Shown here: one piece after another, positions 39,993 through 50,010 of the stretch
Layout: every line of letters starts with the position of its first letter
Numbering within the stretch: the stretch's first letter is position 1
DNA from: Epithemia pelagica
Taxonomy: Eukaryota; Bacillariophyta; Bacillariophyceae; Surirellales; Surirellaceae
Length of the DNA stretch: 64,000 nucleotides
Reading direction: 5' to 3'
Assembly: GCA_946965045.2 (NCBI GenBank)
Contig: OX337233.1
Span: 2,852,001-2,916,000 of the forward strand
Notes under the pieces: model-generated
What the model was told of the DNA's origin: nothing
The model's database searches: none
Seen by the model: only the letters and a program-made list of their open reading frames with translations
Program-made: the position numbers and the translations under genes

Positions 39993-41754
39993 ATGAGCAA
40001 AACCGAGGCCCAAGACCCTTCCGTGTCAACGGCTGAGCAATCTCAAACAACAGACGACCAATCCGTCCCGTTAACGCGGTCATGCTCTGCCTTGGTGATT
40101 GATCGCATTAACGACATTATCGACTTTGAAGTGGACCACATCTTGTACGAGAAAACGACACGTCTGGATCATTTTGGGAGTCTTTCGGTAAGTTGTCGTC
40201 GCTGGACGAACAAAGCAATCCGTGTAACACGGAAAAGAGGGCCTCACACATATGTTTGTAATATTTTACTCGTACCATCTAGTATTTTTGGAGTTTTCAT
40301 CCAGCCAAGAATATAGAAGCAGGTCGCCGATTCATTCGCGTGTTTCTGGCGAGACTCTTGGTGGAATTTTGTGGCCAGCCGGCCTATGCGGACAACAACG
40401 AAGACGACGAAACCAACAACGAGGACGATGAACACGATGCCGAAGAGGCGAAACTATCCGAGGAATTTCCCCGCGTGTACACTTTTGATCGACAACGATG
40501 GCATACGCTCGAGGAGGATCTGAAAAAGCTTCGCTCCTTGATGCAAAGAAAAGATGCCAACAAGTGTTACTTTGGAGAAGAGGGGGACTCGGAGCAAGTT
40601 CATGACATTGCAAACTCTGACATGGAACCCGAGAGGAAAAATCTTGCTGTCTTTGGAAAGAAAATCAAGGACATGATTCGGGTGATTCAAATTCATGGAG
40701 CACTGGCGCCCATTCGCAAAACCTTGGAAGATCTCATTACATCCAAGATTCCGGATTCCCCCGACGCTGTCAGTCAAGAACAAATTTGTGAAATTTTGTA
40801 AGTGCCAGGCGGCTTCACGTGCATTCGCATCATATAGTAAGCTGACGACGTCAATTTGTTAGGGAATTTGCGGATGCCATGGAAGATACGCATTGTCGAG
40901 AATGTGTGAAAATGCTGTTTGAACAGGAGCCAGATTCAACTTCGACGACAAATCCAGGAGAAGACCAGAAATATTCTCTCACCAAGAACATGCCTCTGGC
41001 CTCGCTTCTTCGTTGTAATAGGTATAACTTGGAATACTTTCAGGTCAGGTTTGAACACCTGTTGCAGGAAATGAACACTCTTGTGTTTTCCAACTTTCTT
41101 TCCGTTCTGATTCAGCGGCGCTACACTATAGAAACAGGTGGTATTATGGATAAAGTTATAAAGGCTTCGATCACAAGTCGCCGGTCGATCGCAGCGAAAT
41201 TATCCGTGGAGGATCTCCGTCGCAGTAGAATTGCATTGAAGAATGAGCATGGCGATGACCCACTGGTTGAATCGCTTCGATTATCAGAGCATCATGTGCA
41301 CGCTAGCACTCCAACAGGACGGAAAAAACGACCCGACGCTCCAGGTGGAAACGAGAACGAAGAGAATCAACCAAAACGTGGGCGAAAGAGATCGGATCGG
41401 AATGCTGCGGCAACGACATACCCACCGGAACCAGGTTTATTCGATGATCAAGGCAAGGTAACACGGCGAACTCCCTGGACAGAGGAAGAGAAAACCTGTG
41501 TCCGACAAGGTGTACAACAGTATGGCTTGGGAAATTGGTTGGCGATCAAGGAAGAATACTCGGACATCCTTCGGAATCGTACCAATGTCCAGATCAAGGA
41601 TTGTTGGAGGACGCTGGTCAAGAATGGTATTGTCACAGAGGCGGAGCAGGAGGCAGCGGCTGAACTTCAACAAAACAGTCCTCGGAGACCTGGGCGTCGC
41701 TCTTCCAAGACACCTCCATCCGCTGTTGCGAATGAAGGCGAAGAAGACTCGTAA
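39993..41754 (+). CDS. Telobox-Myb protein, TRF-like telomere-binding candidate
   Basis: Three exons: 39993-40187, 40310-40797 and 40863-41754, with GT-AG introns of 122 and 65 nt, both gtaagt donors; 524 aa. The C-terminal Myb-like domain (about 430-485) reads RTPWTEEEKTCVRQGVQQYG, LGNWLAIKEEY, then NRTNVQIKDCWRTLVKNG. The third helix with V-x-I/L-K-D-x-W-R is the telobox found in TRF1/TRF2/TRFL proteins that bind TTAGGG-type repeats. The N-terminal two-thirds are helical (VIDRINDIIDFEVDHILYEK, RRFIRVFLARLLVEF), in the place where TRFs have their TRFH dimerisation domain, with a basic linker (KRGRKRSDRN). Telomere binding is inferred from the telobox; homology of the N-terminus is not demonstrated. 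Confidence 0.75.
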
Positions 41755-43031
41755 CTATGTTATCATCGTTCCAAGGCTCTTGAGGGTGTTTGACCACAGA
41801 GCATTGCTTACGTTCTACTTGATGATCCCACTCAGAATGTTCACACTGCCGTTTGCCTTTGATTTGGTGCACACGGGAACTATTTAGCACGAACATCTGC
41901 ATAAATCACTACATAGTCTTGCGCGCAACTGAAAAGACAAATAACAGAACCTTCACGTCGAATCCTTGGTAGATTTTGGCTCTCAGGGATCGCTATTAAC
42001 TTGCACACTTGTACCTGCAAGATTAACACAGGATGTCTTCGTCAGCACCCGTGGTCGTGTGGACAAGAAAGTCAGTCCTGATTCTGTTGGATGTCTCATA
42101 TCGAACACAGTAAGAAGCATGGCCGTTCAACCACCCTGATCCGGAGAATTTTCTCCGAAGAGGAGGGTTTCTTGTGGTGCCTCAAGTGACGGGATTTCCT
42201 GGACAAGATTAACCTCACTGTATTGAGAGCACTGGACCCAACAATTTTTCAGCCTGGTCATCCACTTGGCAAAGATTTCAGTAGGTTTAGAAACCATTCA
42301 AATATGCGACGCTGGACGATTGCTTTGGTGTTTACTCGTGATCTTACCCTGAGCCATTGAGAGCAGGGGGGCTCTCCCGAATCGCGATGCCCAAACAAGC
42401 GAGGAGAGCACACCCACAGACAGTTCGGCGTCCATCACATCCGTCTGTTGTTCATCACCGCTCCATACGAACCGCACCTGTTTCCCTTCTATTGATGATG
42501 GCACTGAAATGGAAACCGCGTACCTCGTACGTTTCTTTGTTCTTTCCACTATGATAACTAATATATGCTCACAACACACATTGGTAGGGAACGAACGCCG
42601 GTGAACCAGGATAGTTTGGGGACTGGCATGGACTACGTTCGTGCTTGGAACACCGACGGTCGACTAGAGGAGGCATATCTCAAGCGCAAGAAGAATACTA
42701 CACTTTTCTACGCCAATAGATCGATGATGGACGTCGTTACGGACACTGAAAAATTACACAGTCAGTGACGCAACAGTGGAATTGCGTGTACCTTTAGGAC
42801 AGGTTCGCCTTGTAGAGGCTCGGGCCAGATACTATAGTAGAGGGCTGGTGCATTCCTCGAAACGCCTGAAACAGTGGTCCACAACCACATCCAATAGACC
42901 TCCATGGCTCGAATCCAGCCTTTCTCGATGACAGGAATTCCATGGCTATTGGTTGTAGTTCAATGGTCTCTGGTTAGGAACGTCATTGAGGACATGAATT
43001 CTTGTTTGGGACGCCGCGGTGGCCGTTCCTC
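41755..43031. other. Intergenic, no gene recognised
   Basis: About 1.3 kb with only small ORFs (42298-42579 minus, 42565-42768 plus) of no recognisable family. Either could be a small gene but neither has support. Confidence 0.4.
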
Positions 43032-43967
43032 TTACGGCTGCTTGTTCTTGCCATGGCTTGCTGTTCTTGTTGCTGCAGCTCCGGCAGGGTCTCCTCCTCC
43101 TTCACTTTTTCCAAAGCAGTCCAACAAGAGTGTCCAAAGCGAATACAAGGCACAAACCAGGGCCGCTCCAAAAGAAAAGGACGAGACCAACTGGAGAGGA
43201 GAACCACAGTCTCGGGTAGTAGCTCGCTGCCACAATATGTGACACAAATCCAAGGTCATGGCGCCCAAATGAGGCCAACAATTGAGCGTACAATTAATGC
43301 GCGACAAAATGGTGGACAAGAACGTGACAACAGTCCATCCCACGGTACACGCGGCCCATTGCCGACCGGGTTGCAAGAGTTGCAATTCCAACAAGAGGCG
43401 AGAGGTGGCCCCCAGAACAAACAAGAGGACGGAGGTGAAAAAGGACCATCGGGTCAAGACAAATTCCAAATTCAAGGGACCCCGCAAAAAGTGATAAACA
43501 TCGGGATACGTCGTGGCACTAGCCGCAAAGGATTGGGGACTGTGCAACAACAGGGAGGTATTGGCCGTGGTGGTGGTCACGACGGTGGTCATGGACAAGA
43601 GAAAGGACAGCAGTGCCATGGTATGGTAGAGCCGCAAGACGATCCATTCGACCCGATTGTACCGACTGGTGGCCTTGGTTTGAGCGGCCGGTCCGACGAG
43701 GGAAAAGAGTGCCGCCACGGACGAGCCGGCAATCAACATGGCTGGCACTCGCACGCCTCCAAAAAAATTAATCGATGGTTGAATCAAGGACGATGCGGCC
43801 GAAGCATGTTGTTCCAAGGCAGCTGCCGCCGCCGCCATGGCTGTACCTTTGGACGCTGAGGAGGAAAAGGGGGACGACGACGGCATGAGACCTGCTGGAA
43901 GGTGGGGAACTCGTACCAGCATTCGATCTTGGTTTCTTGGTTTCGACGAGGACGACAACAACAACAC
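43032..43967 (-). CDS. Multi-pass membrane protein, unknown
   Basis: Up to 311 aa. The N-terminal 50 residues are Ser/Ala-rich, so translation may begin at 43922 (MLVRVPHLPAG) or later. Five or six hydrophobic segments: VPAMLIAGSSVAALFSLVG, TMALLSFLLSMTTVVTT, WSFFTSVLLFVLGATSRLLL, AACTVGWTVVTFLSTIL and LVSSFSFGAALVCALYSLW. A polar loop YPDVYHFLRGPLNLEFVLTR lies between the second and third. I recognise no family. It is convergent with nothing and divergent from the amidase gene, with 385 bp between starts. Confidence 0.6.
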   Translation of the reverse strand: MLLLSSSSKPRNQDRMLVRVPHLPAGLMPSSSPFSSSASKGTAMAAAAAALEQHASAASSLIQPSINFFGGVRVPAMLIAGSSVAALFSLVGPAAQTKATSRYNRVEWIVLRLYHTMALLSFLLSMTTVVTTTTANTSLLLHSPQSFAASATTYPDVYHFLRGPLNLEFVLTRWSFFTSVLLFVLGATSRLLLELQLLQPGRQWAACTVGWTVVTFLSTILSRINCTLNCWPHLGAMTLDLCHILWQRATTRDCGSPLQLVSSFSFGAALVCALYSLWTLLLDCFGKSEGGGDPAGAAATRTASHGKNKQP

Positions 43968-44352
43968 TGAATGAGAATCACCACCTCTCGGTTCCGGCGC
44001 TTAAACGAAGAATGAGAGAGAGAGAGAGAGAGAGAGAGTGGAGCGTGATTGGAAGCTGTTGGCACAAACGAGCAGCCGTTTGGTCAGAATTTTATATCAT
44101 GGTTCTGTGTTGTAGGCGTATCTTATTGTGTGTGGCGATAGGATCTTTTGGATCTTTGGGGCCAGATATGTAAATAACGCTAAGAAGTTAACATGTATCT
44201 TTAGAGACCGCTCGAAAGTTCTACCATTTGGGTTCTTATGATCTTCTAAAAGAATACGCTTCAGCGTTTTGTATCCTTTTTTGGATCCAAAACCCCGAGT
44301 GCTTGCAATCGGAGGCGCGACGTCAAGGGAGGAGATCATTGCTCTGTGAAGT
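43968..44352. other. Divergent promoter region with (GA)n
   Basis: Separates the starts of the membrane protein and the amidase. Contains a GA microsatellite and no gene. Confidence 0.5.
44013..44038 (+). repeat. (GA)n microsatellite
   Basis: About 13 uninterrupted GA units in the divergent promoter region, similar to the longer run before the TatD gene. Confidence 0.95.
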
Positions 44353-45654
44353 ATGACAACAGTGCATCCAACAACGCTCCTTGTTCTCCTTGCCCTCACC
44401 ATCCTCCTCCTCATGAGTACAGGCACCACCTCCAGTAGTAGCAATGACAGCAACCACCAAGGTTTGGGTGTGTATCGGTACCGTCCCACGGCCTTGGCCG
44501 AATCCTATCGCCAACTCCAAGAAAGTGCCGATTCCTATGTGAATCAAGAGATTCCTTCCCTGTCGCGCCGCCAGGATGATGACGATGCAACCACAACGAC
44601 AACAACAACAACCACCCCTCCTGCCACCATGGGCCGTCGAGGTCGTCCGGCCAAATTGGTGGTGGCCGCGACGCAACTCACGGGGGCCGGCTTGCCCGAT
44701 TCCACTCTGGAAGGGTATTGTCAACGGGCCGAACAAGCCATTGTGAAAGCTATTGAACAAGAGGGGGCCCATATTGTACTGTTGCCCGAACTGTGGAGTG
44801 GTCCCTACTTTTGTCAATCCCAAGAAGCCAGTCTCTTGACCTTGGCCGATCCCATTGGTGACGACGAGGTCAACCACAAGAACCACAATCAAAACAAGGA
44901 CCCAAACTCGCACAAGGTGCAACACGTCTTGTTGCGACGCATGCAACGATTGGCCCAACACTTCCAAGTAGTCTTGCCCATTTCCGTTTACGAACGATGC
45001 AATAATGTCTTGTACAATTCCATTGTCGTCTTTGACGCCGATGGGACCAATTTGGGTACCTATCGCAAATCGCACATTCCCGATGGACCGGGTTATCAAG
45101 AAAAGTTTTACTTTTCTCCCGGTGATACTCAGGGCATGGGAGTCTTTGACTCGCACGTCTTGCAGTGTCGCCTGGGCGTGGCCATTTGTTGGGATCAATG
45201 GTTTCCCGAAACGGCGCGGTGCTTGGCCTTGCAGGGATGTCAGGTCTTGTTGTATCCCACGGCCATTGGCAGTGAACCGCAAGATCACACCTTGCATTCG
45301 GCCGACCATTGGCAACGGGTCATGCAAGGCCATGCCGCCGCCAACATGATTCCTGTCGTGGCATCCAATCGGTTTGGCACAGAAATTCTCTTGCCCAATG
45401 ATGACGACACTACCAGCAATACAGAACGACAACGAATTCACTTTTATGGCAAATCCTTTGTGACGGATCACACGGGTGCCATGGTCGCCCAATGTGCCGA
45501 CAATACCGCCGAGACACCGGTCGGAGTGGTGGCGACGACGATTGACATCCAACAACAACAACTCGAACGAGCCGCCTGGGGCTTGTTTCGAGATCGACGA
45601 CCCGACTTGTATGGAATTCTCTTGACCAAGGATGGCCGAACGCCGGCAATCTAG
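44353..45654 (+). CDS. N-carbamoylputrescine amidase (nitrilase superfamily) with signal-like N-terminus
   Basis: 433 aa. The nitrilase triad is complete: Glu146 in LLPELWSGPYF, Lys239 in YRKSHIPDGPGY and Cys279 in AICWDQWFPE. Subfamily markers FYFSPGDTG-like loop, IGSEPQD and NMIPVVASNRFG fit the plant/bacterial N-carbamoylputrescine amidase that converts N-carbamoylputrescine to putrescine in the arginine decarboxylase route of polyamine synthesis. Polyamines matter in diatoms for silica precipitation (long-chain polyamines), which is a possible but unproven link. The first 22 residues are hydrophobic (TTLLVLLALTILLLM), suggesting a signal peptide or anchor, followed by about 70 extra residues absent from the usual 290-300-aa enzymes. 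Confidence 0.88.
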   Translation: MTTVHPTTLLVLLALTILLLMSTGTTSSSSNDSNHQGLGVYRYRPTALAESYRQLQESADSYVNQEIPSLSRRQDDDDATTTTTTTTTPPATMGRRGRPAKLVVAATQLTGAGLPDSTLEGYCQRAEQAIVKAIEQEGAHIVLLPELWSGPYFCQSQEASLLTLADPIGDDEVNHKNHNQNKDPNSHKVQHVLLRRMQRLAQHFQVVLPISVYERCNNVLYNSIVVFDADGTNLGTYRKSHIPDGPGYQEKFYFSPGDTQGMGVFDSHVLQCRLGVAICWDQWFPETARCLALQGCQVLLYPTAIGSEPQDHTLHSADHWQRVMQGHAAANMIPVVASNRFGTEILLPNDDDTTSNTERQRIHFYGKSFVTDHTGAMVAQCADNTAETPVGVVATTIDIQQQQLERAAWGLFRDRRPDLYGILLTKDGRTPAI

Positions 45655-46286
45655 CTAGCTAGAGAAGGAAGAAAAGTGTAAAAGGAGAGAAGAGAACTGA
45701 ATACTCTGGGCTCTACTTGTTGTTTTCAATAGAAGGGGAGGATATATATCCCTGTAACGCCTCCACAATCTGCGGAAAGCATTCGAACCGCCGTCTTCTT
45801 GGTTAGGAGTACCTAGGTAGGTAGATGACGGATGATAGCTACCTCAGCTAACTATATACCTAGCTATGCAGGTAGTTCGTCTCACATTTTTATTTTACAG
45901 TAGAATTTTATTGTATAGCCGGGAAGTAGTGATCGTGCGAATCGCGCGACATCATGGGTGAACCGCGATAGGAACATTATGTCCCTACGACATCCCATCT
46001 CATAATAAAACCGGGCGGTAGTCACTACCTACATATCTAGATATAAAGTATCCCCTGTGATTTCTCATTCCTTCCTCGTCGGGCGCCCGGCTTGTCGGGA
46101 GAATGACTCGACGGGCATATGTCTTGTCGGGCATGCGCCCTCCTCGAACATATGCCCTTCTCGTCATTCTACCTTCCGCGCCGGGCGACCCTCCTCTAAA
46201 GGAATGAATCACCGTGAAGTAGTCTTACTACTCCCATGTGATTATGGGAAAGATACTTTTTTGTCGAAAAGGTATCTTTTCGGACA
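45655..46286. other. Intergenic with TAGG/CCTA motifs and a long palindrome
   Basis: Contains clustered cctaggtaggtag and tagctagctag motifs (about 45650-45890) and the imperfect inverted repeat at 46056-46213. No gene recognised. Confidence 0.55.
46056..46213. repeat. Imperfect palindrome ~158 bp centred at 46135
   Basis: Paired blocks all share one centre: 46100-46107 (agaatgac) with 46163-46170, 46113-46122 (gggcatatgt) with 46148-46157, the gggcgcccgg region (46081) with gcgccgggcg (46179-46188), and attcctt (46067-46073) with aaggaat (46199-46205). It would fold into a long hairpin with bulges; it may be a foldback/MITE-like remnant. Confidence 0.8.
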
Positions 46287-47457
46287 ATGGTTCTGTGCCG
46301 TTTGGTGCGCTTCGTTCTGTCAATCACTCCTCGTTGCATCCAGTCTGGTTCCAACCACCACCACCACCATCACGCCTTTGTCTCTCGTCCATTCAGTGCT
46401 CCAGGTCCTATTATCACCTCGACCATGCATGCCAGGAAACCAACCAGACCATGGCGGTCGTCCTCCTTGTCGTCATCGTCGCCCTTGGGATGCGATACCT
46501 TTGTCGCCTATCCTCCCACGGCTCCTCCCGGGACGGTGGTATTTGGCAAAAACAGCGATCGACCCAACGGAGAAGGTCAAGGCATTTGTCGTTACGAGGC
46601 CCAGCAGTATTATGATACTAGTACTACTACTACAACAACTGGCCAACCTCAAATGGTCCATTGTACGTACATTTCGATACCACAAGCATCCCAAACCTAT
46701 GCGGTTCTCTTGTCGCAAATTGATTGGATGTGGGGTGCCGAAATGGGAGCCAATGAACATGGTGTGGTGATTGGCAATGAAGCGGTCTGGACCAAAGTTC
46801 CCCAAGAACATGAATCGTTGCTCTTGGGCATGGATTTGGTACGATTGGGATTGGAACAGGGACCAACGGCGGAACAGGCTCGCACCATCATGACGCAATT
46901 ATTGGAAAAACATGGTCAAGGCGGTCCCTGTGCCTATCAGGATCCTTCCTTTACCTATCACAATTCGTTTCTTGATTGCCGATGCCACGGAAACATGGAT
47001 TTTGGAAACGGCCGGTCGACACTGGTGTGCTCAAAAGGTAACGGCCGGGGGACGGAATATTTCCAATGGTCTCACGATTCGAACCCAATTTGAGTTGTGC
47101 TCACCTGGTTTAAAAGACTATGCCCTCCAACACAATCTTTGGAATGGCCAGGACGCGTTTGATTTTGCCAAGTGCTTTCGTCTCGGTGGAACACTGGAAG
47201 CCGAAGACGAGGAGTCACGTCAAGTGTGTGGTCAAGCCTTGTTGGACCAGCATGAGAATCAATCCAGTTTGGATCCTCCGGCCATGATGACAATCTTGAG
47301 AGATCACCCATCGGGCATTTGCATGCATGGAGCGGGTTTTGAAACCACGGCCTCCATGGTCTCGGAATGGAATTTGCAAACCGACACGGTCCGACATTGG
47401 ATGACGGGACAACCGCATCCCTGTCAGTCCGAGTTTCGGTTGCAACCCACGCTTTGA
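46287..47457 (+). CDS. Secernin-like peptidase C69 family protein, +1 frameshift
   Basis: A Ntn-hydrolase of the secernin group. The putative nucleophile Cys lies in LGCDTFVAYPP and is followed by VVFGKNSDRP, QIDWMWGAEMGANEHGVVIG, NEAVW and GLEQGPTAEQA. The frame from 46287 fails at 46974: TYHNSFL must continue as IADATETWILETAGRHW in the next frame, and this happens if the single G at 46974 is skipped. The second part ends at 47457 with GICMHGAGFETTASMVSEW and a normal secernin end. No intron fits. Like TOM40 it is a +1 lesion, so error or decay is possible. An N-terminal extension of about 65 residues with a poly-His run precedes the Cys. The physiological substrate of secernins is unknown. 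Confidence 0.8.
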
Positions 47458-47953
47458 CACAACAGGCCTCGGGAGAAACGACAGCTGGAAGGAACTCTGT
47501 GTTTCGTGTTCTTGAGAGACGCAATCGAGTATAAAACGAGTGTTGAGATCAAGTATAAACAAGTGTTGATTGAACTACAAACGAAAAAGGAACGAGAGGG
47601 AAACAGAGATTTGTACCATTTCCAGGAGGAGGATCTCCCTTGGCAGTGACAGACCAGGCTCTAGAGCCGACGCAACAAGAGAGAGACATGCCGATACAAA
47701 AAGGAGGTGTGTGAGGGGGATTCGGTTGTTTTGTCAGCCGCAGTAAAACCACCATTGGAAACGAATTGAAGTCGACCAGCGTGAGACATGGAATGTGAAA
47801 CTGTCTCTCTCATTTCACACTACTTGCGACACACAGAAGCGACGCCTTGTTCGAGTTCGAACAAGCATCCTACAGAAATACATGGAAACTCCCCAAAGCG
47901 CAATTGGATTGATGCGGTTGAAATGACTTTCTACGTGTTTCCTATAAGCTTGA
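47458..47953. other. Intergenic, no gene recognised
   Basis: A small palindrome cttgttcga..tcgaacaag lies at about 47849-47868. Nothing else is notable. Confidence 0.45.
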
Positions 47954-49191
47954 CTAATAGTCATTATTGTCCTCACCCAGGAGGTCCATTACTTGCCACG
48001 CTGCCAGGGTCCAGTCGTCACCACAAGAGGCATCATCTTCAATATTATCAACAGAACAGTAGTGGTCCAGGTCAAACCCACCTCGTTTCTTCGACCCGAC
48101 TTTTTGTCCTCCTCCATGTCGTTTTGTCAAGACCAAGTAAACACCAGGGTGATTGCTCTTGTTTTCATATTCGTAACTGCCCGTTGCACTGTTCGCTTTG
48201 ACAAGATCATGGCTCGTAAAGGTCAGTACTGTTTCTGGGGCTGGATCGGATTCAGGGTCTTGAGACAGTAAGTTCTCTGTTTTTTGCTGCTTTTGGGGGG
48301 CGACCGGTTTGTACATGATGGAAATGGGTCGACGAAAGATGTCACCACAATATGTCTGGGGAAAAGCAAACTGGTGATGAGCCAGTTCGGTTCCATTGAC
48401 ACGAATGGTGATGTCAAATGTTCCTTGACCAAAACAAAGGTCCGGACGAGCATTCAAAAATCGCAGTGCCTCCGAGGGACCTTCGCCATATCGATTCATT
48501 TCTTCGACCAATGCCTTGTGCAAATCAAAACTAAATTTGGAAAAGAGACGAGAAATGGAACACACTTGTTCCAGGTGGGTTTTGTTGATGAGATTGTCCT
48601 GACAATAGGCACGGACAAACTTCACATCTAGTCCGGCAAACTCTAATTTGTAAAACAACCGCCCCGGACGATTCAAGAGGTTCTCATTCAAGCCCTTCTT
48701 GTTGTTACAGGTCAGTATGAATAGTTTTTGGAATTGTACAAGCCATCGAGCAAGGTCAAGAGTTTTTGTTGATGAGACCCGCGGTTGAAGACCTTTTCAA
48801 ATTCGTCCAAGAGCAAGATAGCTGGTTGATCAATGGATTGAATAAAGGTATTAAAGGCCTCACCGGCACAATCGGACGTGTTCACCACCAATGTGGGAAT
48901 GCCCTGTTCGGTTCGAGCATTGGCGGACACAACCTTGGCCTTTTTCTCCCATGAGCAAGACTCCTGTTCCGGAGGGCCGGTCCAGAAAGGTTTGCAAATT
49001 CGATCCGCGTTTTGCGTGGTATTTCCATACAGCTTGGGTGGGACGGTCATGTCTTGGATGGTTTCCAAGTAAAAGCCTTCTTGGACACTATACTTGACCG
49101 AATAGGTTCCGGCAGGCAATGTATCTTGAAAGACAATCGACTCCTTCGGTTTGACATGGAAGGTATTTCCTTGTTTGAGAAAGAGCGGCAT
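47954..49191 (-). pseudogene. AAA ATPase remnant with lost Walker A and two further frame lesions
   Basis: From ATG 49191 the text (MPLFLKQGNTFHVKP, AGTYSVKYSVQEGFYLETIQ) and later AGEAFNTFIQSIDQPAILLL, DEFEKVF (Walker B) and LNENLLNRPGRLFYKLEF (arginine-finger region) identify an AAA ATPase of the type also found in large bacteriophages and bacteria. Three lesions: a lost base near 48998-49003; absence of the rest of the P-loop after VLLMGEKG (near 48945-48950), with resumption out of frame at AKVVSANA; and a -1 in a run of five T (48726-48730) that turns KLFILTCNNK into a stop. The first two together restore the frame, so a scrambled 20-odd residue stretch is read. Without Walker A the product cannot hydrolyse ATP. 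Confidence 0.75.
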
Positions 49192-50010
49192 GGTTGTTTG
49201 ATTTGGTTTCTTGGTTTGGTTTCTTGTTTTGGTTTTTGTTGGTTGGTGGATTTGTGCGATAACAAGAAGAGGATTGCAAAACTGGAAGCCCACGTCTCCC
49301 GCCCAGTCGCGTTCGCATATCCCAAACACAAATCTCAATCGCTTCAGTCGCTCAGCAACAACTTTTTGCACCTCTTTGGCTTTCGATGATATACCACAAC
49401 AAAGAGTGACATCAGCTACATACTTTATATTCCTTTTATTTGAAAAAGCACCACACTTCCGGAGACACAGACATCTTTCTGTACGCAAGTACGAGTTCTT
49501 CAGTGAGTTCAGCAGCCGACAAACTAGCTACGGTAGGTAGGTGGATCCGCTCGACATCCAACCCCAAACAACACAACAGTAGAGAAGGATGACCCAGAGA
49601 GAAGAAAACTTCCTCTCAGCTGTAGGATAAACTCTCATCATAGAAATGACGCATTTTCCCTTTTGGTTGAGCGAATACCTCTAGTAGAGTCAAAAAAGGG
49701 TGTAGTAAGTAGTAAAACTTCCCGCGGATACCTACCTACTCCTAGGTAGAGTCTATCCAGGGCTATGTAGCAGTTTTGGTAGGTAGCTCCTTCTTATCGT
49801 ACTCCTCAAGGTAGTCTCATCGAGAGTCGACCATCATACGGTTACTGAACATTTGATCTACTCTTAAAAACTCACCATAAACAACAACAACATAGGCATT
49901 TCTACTGTTATCGGTATGAAACTGCGACAATGGACAAACGAAAGCATCTCTATCGATCGCTGCAGCACTGCACGCATCTTTGTCTAGGTAGGGAGTCTTG
50001 TTGGTCTTTT
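49192..50010. other. Intergenic rich in AGGTAGGT/CCTACCT motifs
   Basis: Several ggtaggtagg, cctacctactcctagg and ctaggtaggg clusters (49530-49990). The same motif class appears at 45650-45890, 51430-51540 and 56130. No gene seen. Confidence 0.5.

Noticed and set aside
42298-42579. Small minus-strand ORF of 93 codons
   Set aside because: No family recognised and an overlapping plus-strand ORF is equally open; insufficient support.
47849-47868. Perfect 9-bp inverted repeat cttgttcga/tcgaacaag
   Set aside because: Too short and isolated, with no T-run after it and no gene end nearby; chance is sufficient.
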